Below are positions 26,089 to 35,559 of a stretch of 64,000 nt of DNA, one piece after another. The position numbers were made by a program, and so were the translations under genes. Source of the DNA: Bacteroidota bacterium. Lineage in GTDB: Bacteria > Bacteroidota > Bacteroidia > Chitinophagales > Chitinophagaceae. Under the pieces are notes generated by a model that saw only the letters and a program-made list of their open reading frames with translations, searched no databases and was not told the origin of the DNA. The stretch covers positions 66,064 to 130,063 of the forward strand of contig JAFDXL010000004.1 of the NCBI GenBank assembly GCA_018267955.1, in the 5' to 3' direction. Position 1 is the first letter of the stretch. Each line of letters begins with the position of its first letter.

Positions 26089-29000
26089 TTATTGTTTTGT
26101 AATCTTCATAACATCAACATGACTGCGATCGCTATACTTAAGCTGATAAATACCAGAAGCAAGGCGACTCATATCAATTTCTGTTTTGTTATTGTTAACG
26201 GACACTGAGCTAATCTGTTTACCGGTAACATCTGTTATTGTAATATTAGCCTCACCATCGATCTTACCTGCCAGTTCTACAGTAACCATGTTTGTAACAG
26301 GATTAGGATAAGCAGACAGGCCTATGCTGGCGCCGCTGATGGTGTTGATAGCAGTTGGGAAAGTAGAGAAGCCCACCATACCCCACTCAGATTGCGGGTA
26401 GATGCTATTACAATATGCACGAACAAACACGTAGTAATCTTTGCCCGGAGATAACGGGAATTGAAGAGACGGTGTATAGATCGGCGTTCCTACAGTTGGC
26501 ACAGGCGTTGGAGCATTTTGTATTACATACTCGTACTTGGTTGCTGTCTGGATCGTATCCCAATACACAACCACATTATTTTGTGTCAGCTTAAGAATCT
26601 TAACATCAGGAGTGTGACATGTGATCAATGTTTTGAAGTGAACAGTAGTCCATCCGGATGTATCTTTTGGTCCGCAGATAGTGCGCACGTGCACATAATA
26701 ATCTGTATTCTCCGTAAGGCTATTGAGATGCAAGCTGTTATTTGACGAGAAAGTAGCCGCAGCACCTGAAGAAGGTGTACCAGGTATGTTATCTACAAGC
26801 ACCTGATATCCTGTAGGCAGGAATACTGCATCCCAATCAATATCAGCATCAAATGCTGTTATGTTGCTCACCTTAACATTGGTAGGGTTGATAATACAAC
26901 GTATGCCAATGCGTGCATTTTCTACGATCGTATATTTTCCTACACTATCCAGATCGCTGGAAGGATAAGACCAATTTAAAAGCGAATCTACTTTAGCGTT
27001 GGTATAGTTGTAACCTACCCATGGAGAACCATTAGACGAGTTGGCAATTTTTGCATTGGTTTCGTTAGAAACAGTACCCAGCTGCGGATCTTTGTAATAG
27101 ATAACCGGTTTATGCTGTAACTCATAAACACCGTTGGTATTAAGATCTAACCATAAGAAGCTGCGACCTACGCTTGGTGGCATTGGTGCGCCTGCCTGCT
27201 CGCCGGTATATTGCCTCATTACAGTTGTAGAAGGAGCTACAGGTCCCCAGGTAATAGCTGCAGCAGTATCCTGCCCGAAAAGGAAGTATTGTGTAGTACC
27301 TGCTACAGCAGTTGCCGGTATTGCATCGCATGCAGGTGGCGTGCTGGTAGGTGTTACTTCATATGCACCCAGATCAGGAACACCGTCCTGGCGAGTTTTA
27401 GGACGCATGATACCATCAGCATCCAGTGTATCGCCATCCAGGTGCATACCACGGCCGTTTACAGCCCAAGCCCTTGGATCTGAAGCCTGCGGATGAAGAT
27501 TTTTGTTAGCAGCATCTGTATAGCCCGGATCATATATCAGTGAATTCATGTCCCGGTTGGTATTATTCCTCCAATCCTGAAGCGTAGAAGCGGTGCCGGT
27601 TGACGAAAACACGAAATCCATATTACCTGGAGCATAGTAAAGATTATAGTCTGCTTTCCAGTCAGAAGTGTCAATGATATATACCAGAGGATCTGTATTA
27701 TTTACATCGCTCTTAGAGAAGATATTGTTGTACATGTACATATTACCAGAGGTGCTTGAACCTTGTTTATTAACAAGGTAGTTGGTATAGCCTGTACTGT
27801 TACTGTGGAAGGTGTTATTAAAGAAATACACGTCAGAGTTGGCGTTGCCATAATCTGTGAACATGTAAGTGGCACCGTTAATGCTGTTGGCAACAAAAAT
27901 ATTGCTGATAAACTTGTCGTTACCGGGGTAAGCCCATGAAATACCGCCATAACCATAAATAGTACCATAGTTACTATTCATGTCAAACGTGTTGCCGATC
28001 CATGTTCCTATAGATGAAGATCCTCCATCAGTTGAAACTCCATTCACATCACCGTATTCTGAATAAAGATTGAATTTATTACGGTATGCCATACCATCTA
28101 CAGGGTAACTGAACTGTTGATAGATACCGCCGTAATAAGTATTTACATTAAAAGTATTCTCTGCATTGTATCCACCCCAATCATAAACCTGTGCATCATA
28201 CTCTCCGCCATCGGGACAATTGACATTATAGGTATTATTGATTACAGAATCGCCTGAGGCTGAAGACCATCCATTGTAAAAGGGAGTGTTGTTGTATATG
28301 CTACCCCAAGTAGTGTGTTCCAGGTTAAACGTATTATCCCGGAACATCAGGTTGGTACTGTTGTTAGGACCGTTAATATACATGGTACCATAATCGGTTA
28401 TCGTACCTGTGAAAGTATTATCCTTTACCAGCGCATTATTAACGCTGTAAAAATTAGGTAAATACATATAGTACGGTGATGTCGCCTCTACCGTATTATT
28501 CATAATGGAATCGGTATTACCGGTTCCATCGCCAATGTCACTCAGATAGAACGAACCATAGTTCCAGGCATAATAGTTAGTACAATAAGAGGTAATATTA
28601 TTGTTATTGCAAGTAAACGTAGAGTTGGTCGCGCCGGCATTTATGGATACCAACTGAAAGGCGTATTCAAAATAATCGCCATCGCTTTGAGCGGTTATCG
28701 TGTTGTTATTAACTTCAGCATACGCACCGCTCAAGCTATTATTGGCCGAATAAACATTAATGCCCATATTGCCGGAACTACTTGTCAGATCAAGCGTATT
28801 ACTATTACACTTGAAATTGTCGCAACCATAATTGAAGTCAATACCATAGTTCGTATTATAGGCATTCTGAGTAAGCGTATTATGCTCTACCGTGGCAGTC
28901 TTACAATTATCCAGATAAATACCTTGCAGCTGATCTGTTGTAGTGAGATTTAATGTATTATGTGAAATAATAAGTTCAGCAGATGCAGAACTATTATTAC

Positions 29001-29835
29001 CATTGATCATATAGATACCATAAAGAGCGCTATAGTTATCTGTGGTAAGGCTGTTATACTGGATGCTGCAGCCACCATCCGGATCCTCCATATAGATATC
29101 ATAATGGGTATCAGATAAGCCGGATATAGAACAAGTATTATGTTCTATAGCGGCATTGCTCATTTGCGAAGTATAGATATAAGAATAGTAGTTGTCCTGG
29201 AACGTGTTATTACTGAAAACATCGTCTGCAGTTGTAGCAGAAGTGGCCCACCAATAGATACCAACGGAACCATTTTGAATGGTATTGCCGGTGATAACAA
29301 CGTTACTGGTAGCACTTGCGTCGTCAGAAGCGATAACGGCAAGATCGGTGCTTTTATCACTGATAGAAGGCCCGTTCAATGTACAGCCGATTACGCTGTC
29401 ATACGCTGCAGCCCCTGCAAAGTTAATTATCCTGCCGTAAGTCTGATCGGTATTCTCGATGGTAATATTTTTAATACTAACATACGATGCGCCATCGAGC
29501 TTGATAATGTAATTATCAGAAGATGTACCCGCACCGGATATTGTAACGGCACTACTTGACGGCTGAATAATAAGCCTGTTGCTGCTGCTGGAGCCTGAAA
29601 GAGCCGGGATGGTTAACTGCCAGCCCGTACCCGAATAAGTGCCCGGTAATATATTCAGTTCAATATTACCGCTCATAGTACCAATATCTGCTATCGCATC
29701 ACTTAAAGTAGCGTAGGTACCTCCGGAACCTACTGTATAGCTACCAACTGTAATGGCTGCATTTGCCTGTAATAAACCTGATAGAACCAAGGCTGAACTG
29801 ATGCCGAGCTTCCTGATGATGTTGAGGTATTTCAT
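26089..29835 (-). CDS. Giant Asn-rich beta-helix surface protein B (T9SS cargo)
   Basis: The 1,248-residue protein has a signal peptide ending QANAA, nearly the same start as gene A (AITVGSYTVGSGGTYATLSD). The beta-helix region shows the same NNT-opening units, but it is less tyrosine-rich and more acidic than A and C. The closing segment is 'DGDTLDADGIMRPKTR' with PDLGAYEV. Two FN3-like domains and a type A sorting domain (AYPNPVTNMVTV to DVMKITKQ) follow. In the rear half it agrees with A and C at protein level but differs at many residues and at most silent sites, so it was not included in the A-C homogenisation. No catalytic motif was recognised. Confidence 0.88.
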   Translation of the reverse strand: MKYLNIIRKLGISSALVLSGLLQANAAITVGSYTVGSGGTYATLSDAIADIGTMSGNIELNILPGTYSGTGWQLTIPALSGSSSSNRLIIQPSSSAVTISGAGTSSDNYIIKLDGASYVSIKNITIENTDQTYGRIINFAGAAAYDSVIGCTLNGPSISDKSTDLAVIASDDASATSNVVITGNTIQNGSVGIYWWATSATTADDVFSNNTFQDNYYSYIYTSQMSNAAIEHNTCSISGLSDTHYDIYMEDPDGGCSIQYNSLTTDNYSALYGIYMINGNNSSASAELIISHNTLNLTTTDQLQGIYLDNCKTATVEHNTLTQNAYNTNYGIDFNYGCDNFKCNSNTLDLTSSSGNMGINVYSANNSLSGAYAEVNNNTITAQSDGDYFEYAFQLVSINAGATNSTFTCNNNNITSYCTNYYAWNYGSFYLSDIGDGTGNTDSIMNNTVEATSPYYMYLPNFYSVNNALVKDNTFTGTITDYGTMYINGPNNSTNLMFRDNTFNLEHTTWGSIYNNTPFYNGWSSASGDSVINNTYNVNCPDGGEYDAQVYDWGGYNAENTFNVNTYYGGIYQQFSYPVDGMAYRNKFNLYSEYGDVNGVSTDGGSSSIGTWIGNTFDMNSNYGTIYGYGGISWAYPGNDKFISNIFVANSINGATYMFTDYGNANSDVYFFNNTFHSNSTGYTNYLVNKQGSSTSGNMYMYNNIFSKSDVNNTDPLVYIIDTSDWKADYNLYYAPGNMDFVFSSTGTASTLQDWRNNTNRDMNSLIYDPGYTDAANKNLHPQASDPRAWAVNGRGMHLDGDTLDADGIMRPKTRQDGVPDLGAYEVTPTSTPPACDAIPATAVAGTTQYFLFGQDTAAAITWGPVAPSTTVMRQYTGEQAGAPMPPSVGRSFLWLDLNTNGVYELQHKPVIYYKDPQLGTVSNETNAKIANSSNGSPWVGYNYTNAKVDSLLNWSYPSSDLDSVGKYTIVENARIGIRCIINPTNVKVSNITAFDADIDWDAVFLPTGYQVLVDNIPGTPSSGAAATFSSNNSLHLNSLTENTDYYVHVRTICGPKDTSGWTTVHFKTLITCHTPDVKILKLTQNNVVVYWDTIQTATKYEYVIQNAPTPVPTVGTPIYTPSLQFPLSPGKDYYVFVRAYCNSIYPQSEWGMVGFSTFPTAINTISGASIGLSAYPNPVTNMVTVELAGKIDGEANITITDVTGKQISSVSVNNNKTEIDMSRLASGIYQLKYSDRSHVDVMKITKQ

Positions 29836-30104
29836 ATGTATAGCGCATTAATAATTTCTGATGAAAATTGGGCAATTCGGCTTCAAGTTATATCGTTTTT
29901 TAGCAATAAAAAAATATTTATATATAGTAACTTTTCATTTTAATTAGTTTTTAAACTATTAGTTACAAATACCTATATAACTAAACTAACTATTACATAA
30001 CTAGCTAAAGCATACTATAAAACGAAAGATTAAAGCCAACAAGCATAATATTAACTATCTATCACTAGTGACCTAATTCATTTATATCCAGACCATAACA
30101 ATAA
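29836..30104 (-). other. AT-rich leader/promoter region of gene B
   Basis: The 314-base gap holds no gene. It is very AT-rich, with runs such as AAAAAAATATTTATATATAG. The terminator of gene C lies at its far end. No clear TAnnTTTG box was picked out. Confidence 0.45.
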
Positions 30105-30124
30105 AGGCCACCGTTGGGTGGCCT
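30105..30124 (-). terminator. Terminator of giant beta-helix gene C
   Basis: An 8-bp stem (AGGCCACC/GGTGGCCT) with a GTTG loop lies 25 bases after the stop codon at 30150. TTTATTG follows on the minus strand. Confidence 0.75.
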
Positions 30125-30149
30125 CTATTAAATTATGATTATAATCTTT

Positions 30150-33100
30150 TTACTGTTTGCTGACTTTCATCACATCTACGTGGCTGCGGTCGCTGTATTT
30201 CAGTTGGTATACACCTGCAGGTAAGCCATTCATGTTCACTTCTACCTGGTTGGCATTCACCACTATGCTGCGTACCTGCTTGCCCGTAACATCTGTAACC
30301 GTAAGGGTAGCTTCGCCATCTATTTTGCCGGACAGCTCTACATGCAATACATCTGTTACCGGATTTGGATAGGCACTCAGACCTATGCTGTTACCGCTGA
30401 TGGTATTGATAGCAGTTGGGAAAGTAGAGAACCCTAATACACCCCATTCAGACTCAGGATAGATGCTGTTACAATATGCTTTTACAAACACATAGTAATC
30501 TGATGCAGGTGCCAGTGGCAATTGCAGGCTGGGAGTATTAATTACTGTACCAAATGCAGGTACCGGTGTTGGTGCATGCTGTATCACATACTCGTACTTA
30601 GTAGCTGTCTGGATCGTATCCCAATACAAAATAGCACGGCTTTGTGTGAGCGTGATCAGCTTTGGCTCCGGTGTATGGCAAGTGATCAGTGTAGTGAAAT
30701 CAACAGTAGTCCAGCCGGAAGTATCTTTTACACCACAAATACTGCGTACGTGCACATAATAGTGTGTGTTCTCTGTAAGTGCCGTCAAGGATATAGTATT
30801 AGTTGTTGCAAACAATGCACCTGCACCTGAAGCTGGCGTACCCGGCTTTGTATCTACGATCACCTGGTATCCTATAGGAAGGAATACAGCATCCCAGTCA
30901 ACATCTGCAGTAAAGGCAGTGATATTGCTCACTTTTACATGCTCGGGATTGATAACACAACGGATACCGATACGTGCATTTTCTACGATCGTGTATTTAC
31001 CAACACTATCCAATGCTGCTGTAGGGTATGCTTTGTTAAGCACAGGATCTGTAGCAGCATTGCCATAGTTGTAACCCATCCATGGAGAACCATTGGATGA
31101 ATTGGCGATCTTGGCATTGGCCTCTGTAGAGATGGTACCTAATTGAGGATCTTTATAATACACTGTTGGTGTATGAGACAGTGCATACACACCATTGGTA
31201 AACAGATCTAACCAGAGGTAGCTGCGGCCCACCAATGATGGCATTGGCGCACCGGCCTGCTGGCCGCTGTACTGGCGCATTACCGCAGTAGATGGTACTG
31301 CAGGGCCCCATGCTATGCTGGCAGCAGTATCCTGACCAAAGAGGAAGTATTGGGTAGTGCCTGCCGCAGGCGCTGCAGGTATTGCAGTACATGCAGGAGG
31401 AGTGCTGACAGGGCTTACTTCATAAGCACCCAGGTCAGGAACACCATCCTGGCGTGTTTTAGGACGCATTACACCATCGGCATCAAGCGTATCGCCATCA
31501 ATATGCATACCACGGCCATTAACCGCCCATGAATTAGGATTGGAAGGATCGGGGTGTACATCTTTGTTTACTGCGTCTTTATAGCCCGGATCAAAAATCA
31601 GCGAATTGCGATCGCGGTTGGTAGCATTTCTCCACGCCTGCAGAGAAGTGGTTGTAATATTAGGCTTAGAAGTACCGCGAAGCGTAACAGTACCGGGAGT
31701 ATAATACAAGTTGTAATCGGCGCGCCAATAAGTAGTATCATTCAGATAAATAGCAGGACTAGTGCTTGTGCCATCGTTGCGCGAGAAGATATTGTTGTAT
31801 AAATAAGCTACACCATTATAGCTACCACTACCTGCTTGTTTGTAGATAAGATAGTTGGTGCTACCGGTGCTGGCACTATGAAACGTATTATTCAGATAGT
31901 ACATATCGGCATAGTTGCCGTAGCTAGGTTCGTAGTACATATAGGTACTACCGTTAGTCTTGGCCTTAAAGACATTGCCGATAAGCTTTTCGTTACCAGG
32001 TAAATAACCACCACAACCATAGATAGTGCCGGTATTGCTGGTCATATCTATTGTATTGCCTACCCATGTAGCACCTGGATAAGATGGATAACCATAAGCA
32101 TAATAGCCATAGATAGTACCACTGTTTGTAGTAAAGTTTAGCTTATTATGATATAGCAAACCGCCATAGTTGTATTGCGGGTAGTTATAAATAGAGCCGG
32201 ATGTAGTAGTAACATTAATAGTATTATTACCGGAAAAACCGTTAGCATACTGCGCATAGTTATAATAACTACCGCTAGTGAGATTAATATTAAAAGTGTT
32301 ATTTATAGCAGTATCCTGGCCACCACTACCGGAGTTGGCTACAAATGGTGTGTAGTTGTAACAGCCGCCAGATCCGTTATGGGTATAATTGAGCGTGTTA
32401 TTTTTTACCATAGCACCTTCGCAATAATAATCGGCCGGGCCATAGATATAACCATAACCGGAAGTACCACTTGGGCAAGTTGCATTAACCACATTGTCTG
32501 ATATCACTGCATGATATTGATACAGCATGTAAGATATATAGTGATAATACTTGCTTGAATAGTTCATCACATTACCCTTAATCTGGGCTGAGTTACCGGA
32601 ACCATACATACCTGTGTAGTAGAAATATGGACCGTAGTTATATGCAGATGTGCTTAGCTCTGTACAGTTGAATGTGTTGTTATTACATTTGAAAGTACAG
32701 TTAGTACCGTTATAATTATTAAAATAGAAGTAATCGTAACAATAGTAGTTAGAGCTATATGAGATGGTGTTATTAGTTACTTCCAGGTACGCATCACTAG
32801 CGCCATAATTATTGTAGTAGAAGTAAACAGCATAAATGTAACCCGAACTAGTGTTGCTACAGCTGACCACGTTATTATTGAACTTAATATTGACATTGAA
32901 CCAATACACATATACCCCATAAGTATAGCCATTGGTAGCTGTAGTAGTTATGTTATTATTTTCAGCTTTGATATTGTAGTTGTAATAATAAAAATCAATG
33001 CCGTACACATAGCTGGTACTATTTAATGTGATAGTATTGTTTGAGGCCACCAGATCATTTGCTGATGTAGTACTGCTATTTCCGTATGTAGAATATATAC

Positions 33101-33929
33101 CATATAGATAACCGCTTGTATTGCTGGTAGTGATCGTGTTATTTGTTATTGTAAAACCATTTTGCGGATAATACATGTAAATACCATAATGATAGCCGCT
33201 GATGCTGGAGGCGCTACAGGTATTGAATTGTATGGTAGCATTGCCCATATACTGCGTGTATATGTAGGCATAGTAGTTACCGGAGAAAGTATTATTACTG
33301 ATAACATCATCAGAAGCCAGTGTACTGGTGCTGCTTGCATTCCAGTACACACCATAAGAGCCATACTGGATGGTGTTGCCTTTAATAACATTGCTATTCA
33401 TACTGCCGCCAGATGTAGCGCTGATAACAGCACGGTTATTGCTTGACGAAGAGCCCGAAACACCGGTAAGCGTACAACCTAAAACACTATCATAACTGGC
33501 GCCGCCGGTTAAATCTAAAACACGGCCATATGTGGTGCCGGTATTGACGATAGTAAGATTTTTTATTGAAACGTATTGTGAGCCATTGAGCTGCAATACA
33601 TAGTTGGCAGAAGAAGTACCGGCATTGCTGATGGTAACCGTACCAGCGCCATTCGCCGCCTGGATAGTAACCCTGTTAGAACTGCTGGAACCGGCGAAAT
33701 TGGGTATCTGCACTTGCCAATCGCTACCGGAATAGCTGCCGGGCTGAATGTTTAATACTATTGAACCCGAAAGGGAGCCAATGTCTGCAATGGCGGCAGC
33801 CAGGGTAGGATACGTGCCGGTGGCACCTATTGTATAGGTACCTGATGAAATGGCAGCCTGCGACCGTTGGAAACCAAGCAGAAACAAAGCCATCAGCAGA
33901 AAGCTTTTAAAGGTAGATGTCTGTTTCAT
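30150..33929 (-). CDS. Giant Tyr/Asn-rich beta-helix surface protein C (T9SS cargo)
   Basis: The 1,259-residue protein has a signal peptide ending RSQAA and then 'ISSGTYTIGATGTYPTLAAA', the same opening as A and B. The beta-helix spans roughly 30-775, with NNT-opening units and aromatic stretches (YGIDFYYYNY, YGVYVYWF, YAVYFYYNNYG). Tyr and Asn are strikingly frequent. The closing segment is PDLGAYEV, then two FN3-like domains and a type A sorting domain (AYPNPVTDVLHV to DVMKVSKQ). From about residue 770 to the end it is almost identical to A, apart from one patch ('VDTKPGTPASGAGALF' where A has 'VDNSAATPASGVGSSF'). The front half differs clearly from A. Confidence 0.88.
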   Translation of the reverse strand: MKQTSTFKSFLLMALFLLGFQRSQAAISSGTYTIGATGTYPTLAAAIADIGSLSGSIVLNIQPGSYSGSDWQVQIPNFAGSSSSNRVTIQAANGAGTVTISNAGTSSANYVLQLNGSQYVSIKNLTIVNTGTTYGRVLDLTGGASYDSVLGCTLTGVSGSSSSNNRAVISATSGGSMNSNVIKGNTIQYGSYGVYWNASSTSTLASDDVISNNTFSGNYYAYIYTQYMGNATIQFNTCSASSISGYHYGIYMYYPQNGFTITNNTITTSNTSGYLYGIYSTYGNSSTTSANDLVASNNTITLNSTSYVYGIDFYYYNYNIKAENNNITTTATNGYTYGVYVYWFNVNIKFNNNVVSCSNTSSGYIYAVYFYYNNYGASDAYLEVTNNTISYSSNYYCYDYFYFNNYNGTNCTFKCNNNTFNCTELSTSAYNYGPYFYYTGMYGSGNSAQIKGNVMNYSSKYYHYISYMLYQYHAVISDNVVNATCPSGTSGYGYIYGPADYYCEGAMVKNNTLNYTHNGSGGCYNYTPFVANSGSGGQDTAINNTFNINLTSGSYYNYAQYANGFSGNNTINVTTTSGSIYNYPQYNYGGLLYHNKLNFTTNSGTIYGYYAYGYPSYPGATWVGNTIDMTSNTGTIYGCGGYLPGNEKLIGNVFKAKTNGSTYMYYEPSYGNYADMYYLNNTFHSASTGSTNYLIYKQAGSGSYNGVAYLYNNIFSRNDGTSTSPAIYLNDTTYWRADYNLYYTPGTVTLRGTSKPNITTTSLQAWRNATNRDRNSLIFDPGYKDAVNKDVHPDPSNPNSWAVNGRGMHIDGDTLDADGVMRPKTRQDGVPDLGAYEVSPVSTPPACTAIPAAPAAGTTQYFLFGQDTAASIAWGPAVPSTAVMRQYSGQQAGAPMPSLVGRSYLWLDLFTNGVYALSHTPTVYYKDPQLGTISTEANAKIANSSNGSPWMGYNYGNAATDPVLNKAYPTAALDSVGKYTIVENARIGIRCVINPEHVKVSNITAFTADVDWDAVFLPIGYQVIVDTKPGTPASGAGALFATTNTISLTALTENTHYYVHVRSICGVKDTSGWTTVDFTTLITCHTPEPKLITLTQSRAILYWDTIQTATKYEYVIQHAPTPVPAFGTVINTPSLQLPLAPASDYYVFVKAYCNSIYPESEWGVLGFSTFPTAINTISGNSIGLSAYPNPVTDVLHVELSGKIDGEATLTVTDVTGKQVRSIVVNANQVEVNMNGLPAGVYQLKYSDRSHVDVMKVSKQ
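30156..31620 (-). repeat. Near-identical 1.46-kb tract, copy in gene C
   Basis: This is the partner of 21951-23415 in direct orientation, about 8.2 kb away with gene B between them. The diverged patch lies near 30776-30860. Homologous recombination between the copies could delete or exchange the intervening DNA. Confidence 0.85.
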
Positions 33930-34376
33930 ATTAAAATACTAGTTTTTACTTTCTCATAAAATTTTTCAGAATAGCATGGTAGCACAGTCATGCATTCTGT
34001 GTTTCGGGTAACGAGCGATTAATAGGTACTGAGTAGTAACAACCGGCGCAGAGTCAAAAAAAGATGTAGGGTGTGAAGGTCTGTTTGGTTTGTTTTGTTT
34101 GACTACTAACTATAAGTTGTTTTTTAACAGTTTTTTATTTGTTTGTTAGTTGCAAGATATTTATGTGTTATCAAATTAAAATACGATTTAGTGGTTTTAA
34201 TTTGTTTTTAATCGTTTTATAATCATCTATTAATCTCGCTATTAAAACCCTTTAATAAGCGTAAATATATACCTGTAATTCGCTATACAATAGAACATAC
34301 GTCATAGCGTATTGATGATTATTATCACTACGAGTTGCAGCAAGAACATTGCAAGCAAAAAAAAATGAAAAAGGAA
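33930..34376 (-). other. AT-rich region upstream of gene C
   Basis: There is no gene in about 450 bases. It contains a T/G-rich block with repeated TTTG (about 34078-34115) and T-runs with TTAATC-like motifs (34190-34255) resembling the leader of gene A. A regulatory role is possible but not shown. Confidence 0.45.
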
Positions 34377-34401
34377 AAGGGCCACATAAATTGTGGCCCT
34401 T
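34377..34401 (-). terminator. Terminator of the aldolase gene
   Basis: A perfect 10-bp stem (AAGGGCCACA/TGTGGCCCTT) with a 5-base loop lies 27 bases after the stop codon at 34428. It is followed by TTCC and TTTTTC on the minus strand. Confidence 0.85.
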
Positions 34402-34427
34402 CCAAAAATAAAAATATAGAAAAGATA

Positions 34428-35486
34428 TTATGCGATAGTTACATCTTTATCAAGATATACATCCTGAATTGTATTCAGTAATTGTACACCTTCCTGCATT
34501 GGTTTCTGGAAAGCTTTACGGCCGCTAATAAGACCCATACCACCGGCGCGTTTATTAACCACCGCTGTCATCACTGCTTCTGCAAGATCAGATGCACCTT
34601 TAGATTCACCGCCAGAGTTGATCAATCCTGCACGGCCCATATAGCAATTAGCAACCTGGTAGCGGCAAAGATCTATCGGGTGATCGGTTGTCAGTTCATC
34701 GTATACTTTTTTGTGTGTTTTACCGAAGTTGAGCGCGGTATAACCACCATTGCCTACGGGCAGTTTTTGTTTGATGATATCTGCCTGGATAGTAACACCA
34801 AGATGATTTGCCTGCGCTGTAAGATCAGCGGCAGTGTGATAATCAACGCCATCTTTCTTGAATGCACTATTGCGCAGGTAGCACCACAATACAGTAGCCA
34901 TACCCAGTTCGTGCGCATATTCAAATGCTTTAGCCACTTCTACTATCTGGCGTGCGCTTTCGTCGCTACCGAAGTAGATAGTAGCACCTACCGCTGTAGC
35001 ACCCATGTTCCATGCATCCTTAATAGTACCGAACATGATCTGATCAAAACGATTAGGATAAGAAATAAACTCGTTGTGATTGATCTTAACGATGAATGGT
35101 ATTTTATGAGCATATTTACGCGCAACCGCGCCTAATACACCGTAAGTAGAAGCAACGGCGTTGCAACCACCCTCGATAGCCAGCTTTACAATATTTTCAG
35201 GATCAAAATAAATAGGATTAGGAGCAAAAGACGCGCCTGCGCTGTGTTCGATGCCCTGATCTACAGGAAGGATAGAAACATAACCCGTATTTGCAAGACG
35301 GCCGTTACCCATCAGCGCCTGGATGCTGCGCAATGTAGGGATATTGCGGTTAGACATTGCCCAAACATCATCTATAACATTACCTGAAGGCAGGTGCAGT
35401 GCAGATTTATCGATTGTTTTGCAGGTATGGTCAAGGTAGTAACCAGCCTGGTCGCCCAAAAGTTCCTGTATTTTTTTTGATGCCAT
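34428..35486 (-). CDS. fbaB: Class I fructose-bisphosphate aldolase (DhnA/FbaB type)
   Basis: The enzyme splits fructose-1,6-bisphosphate into dihydroxyacetone phosphate and glyceraldehyde-3-phosphate by Schiff-base chemistry, in glycolysis and gluconeogenesis. The 352-residue length matches E. coli FbaB (350). Characteristic stretches are '[17 protein letters not shown]', '[11 protein letters not shown]', 'TVLWCYLRN' and '[10 protein letters not shown]', the last probably holding the Schiff-base lysine, then '[13 protein letters not shown]' and '[13 protein letters not shown]'. It is a single-gene unit with a TATCTTTG box upstream and a strong terminator downstream. Confidence 0.94.
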   Translation of the reverse strand: MASKKIQELLGDQAGYYLDHTCKTIDKSALHLPSGNVIDDVWAMSNRNIPTLRSIQALMGNGRLANTGYVSILPVDQGIEHSAGASFAPNPIYFDPENIVKLAIEGGCNAVASTYGVLGAVARKYAHKIPFIVKINHNEFISYPNRFDQIMFGTIKDAWNMGATAVGATIYFGSDESARQIVEVAKAFEYAHELGMATVLWCYLRNSAFKKDGVDYHTAADLTAQANHLGVTIQADIIKQKLPVGNGGYTALNFGKTHKKVYDELTTDHPIDLCRYQVANCYMGRAGLINSGGESKGASDLAEAVMTAVVNKRAGGMGLISGRKAFQKPMQEGVQLLNTIQDVYLDKDVTIA

Positions 35487-35516
35487 ATATCAGTTGAATA
35501 ATTTTTAAAAAGTGTG

Positions 35517-35524
35517 CAAAGATA
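35517..35524 (-). promoter_or_regulatory. -7 box (TATCTTTG) for fbaB
   Basis: The minus strand reads TATCTTTG, matching TAnnTTTG, 30 bases before the ATG at 35486. Confidence 0.55.
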
Positions 35525-35559
35525 ATTATTAATACTGATATTTTGCGCCACCACAGACA

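Noticed and set aside
23500-33500. Possible diversity-generating retroelement acting on the tyrosine/asparagine-rich repeats
   Set aside because: Tyr/Asn richness can come from adenine-targeted mutagenesis, but no reverse transcriptase or template repeat was seen in the window, and the pattern is explained by beta-helix repeats.
21945-33929. Long plus-strand frames opposite the giant beta-helix genes (for example 23349-24071)
   Set aside because: They mirror the repetitive Tyr/Asn codons of the minus-strand genes, have no family resemblance, and are Ile/Cys-rich in a way expected from antisense reading.
21945-33929. CRISPR-like or short tandem DNA repeats
   Set aside because: Repeat units vary in length (about 80-110 bases) and stay in frame as protein repeats. 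There are no constant repeats with unique spacers and no cas genes.
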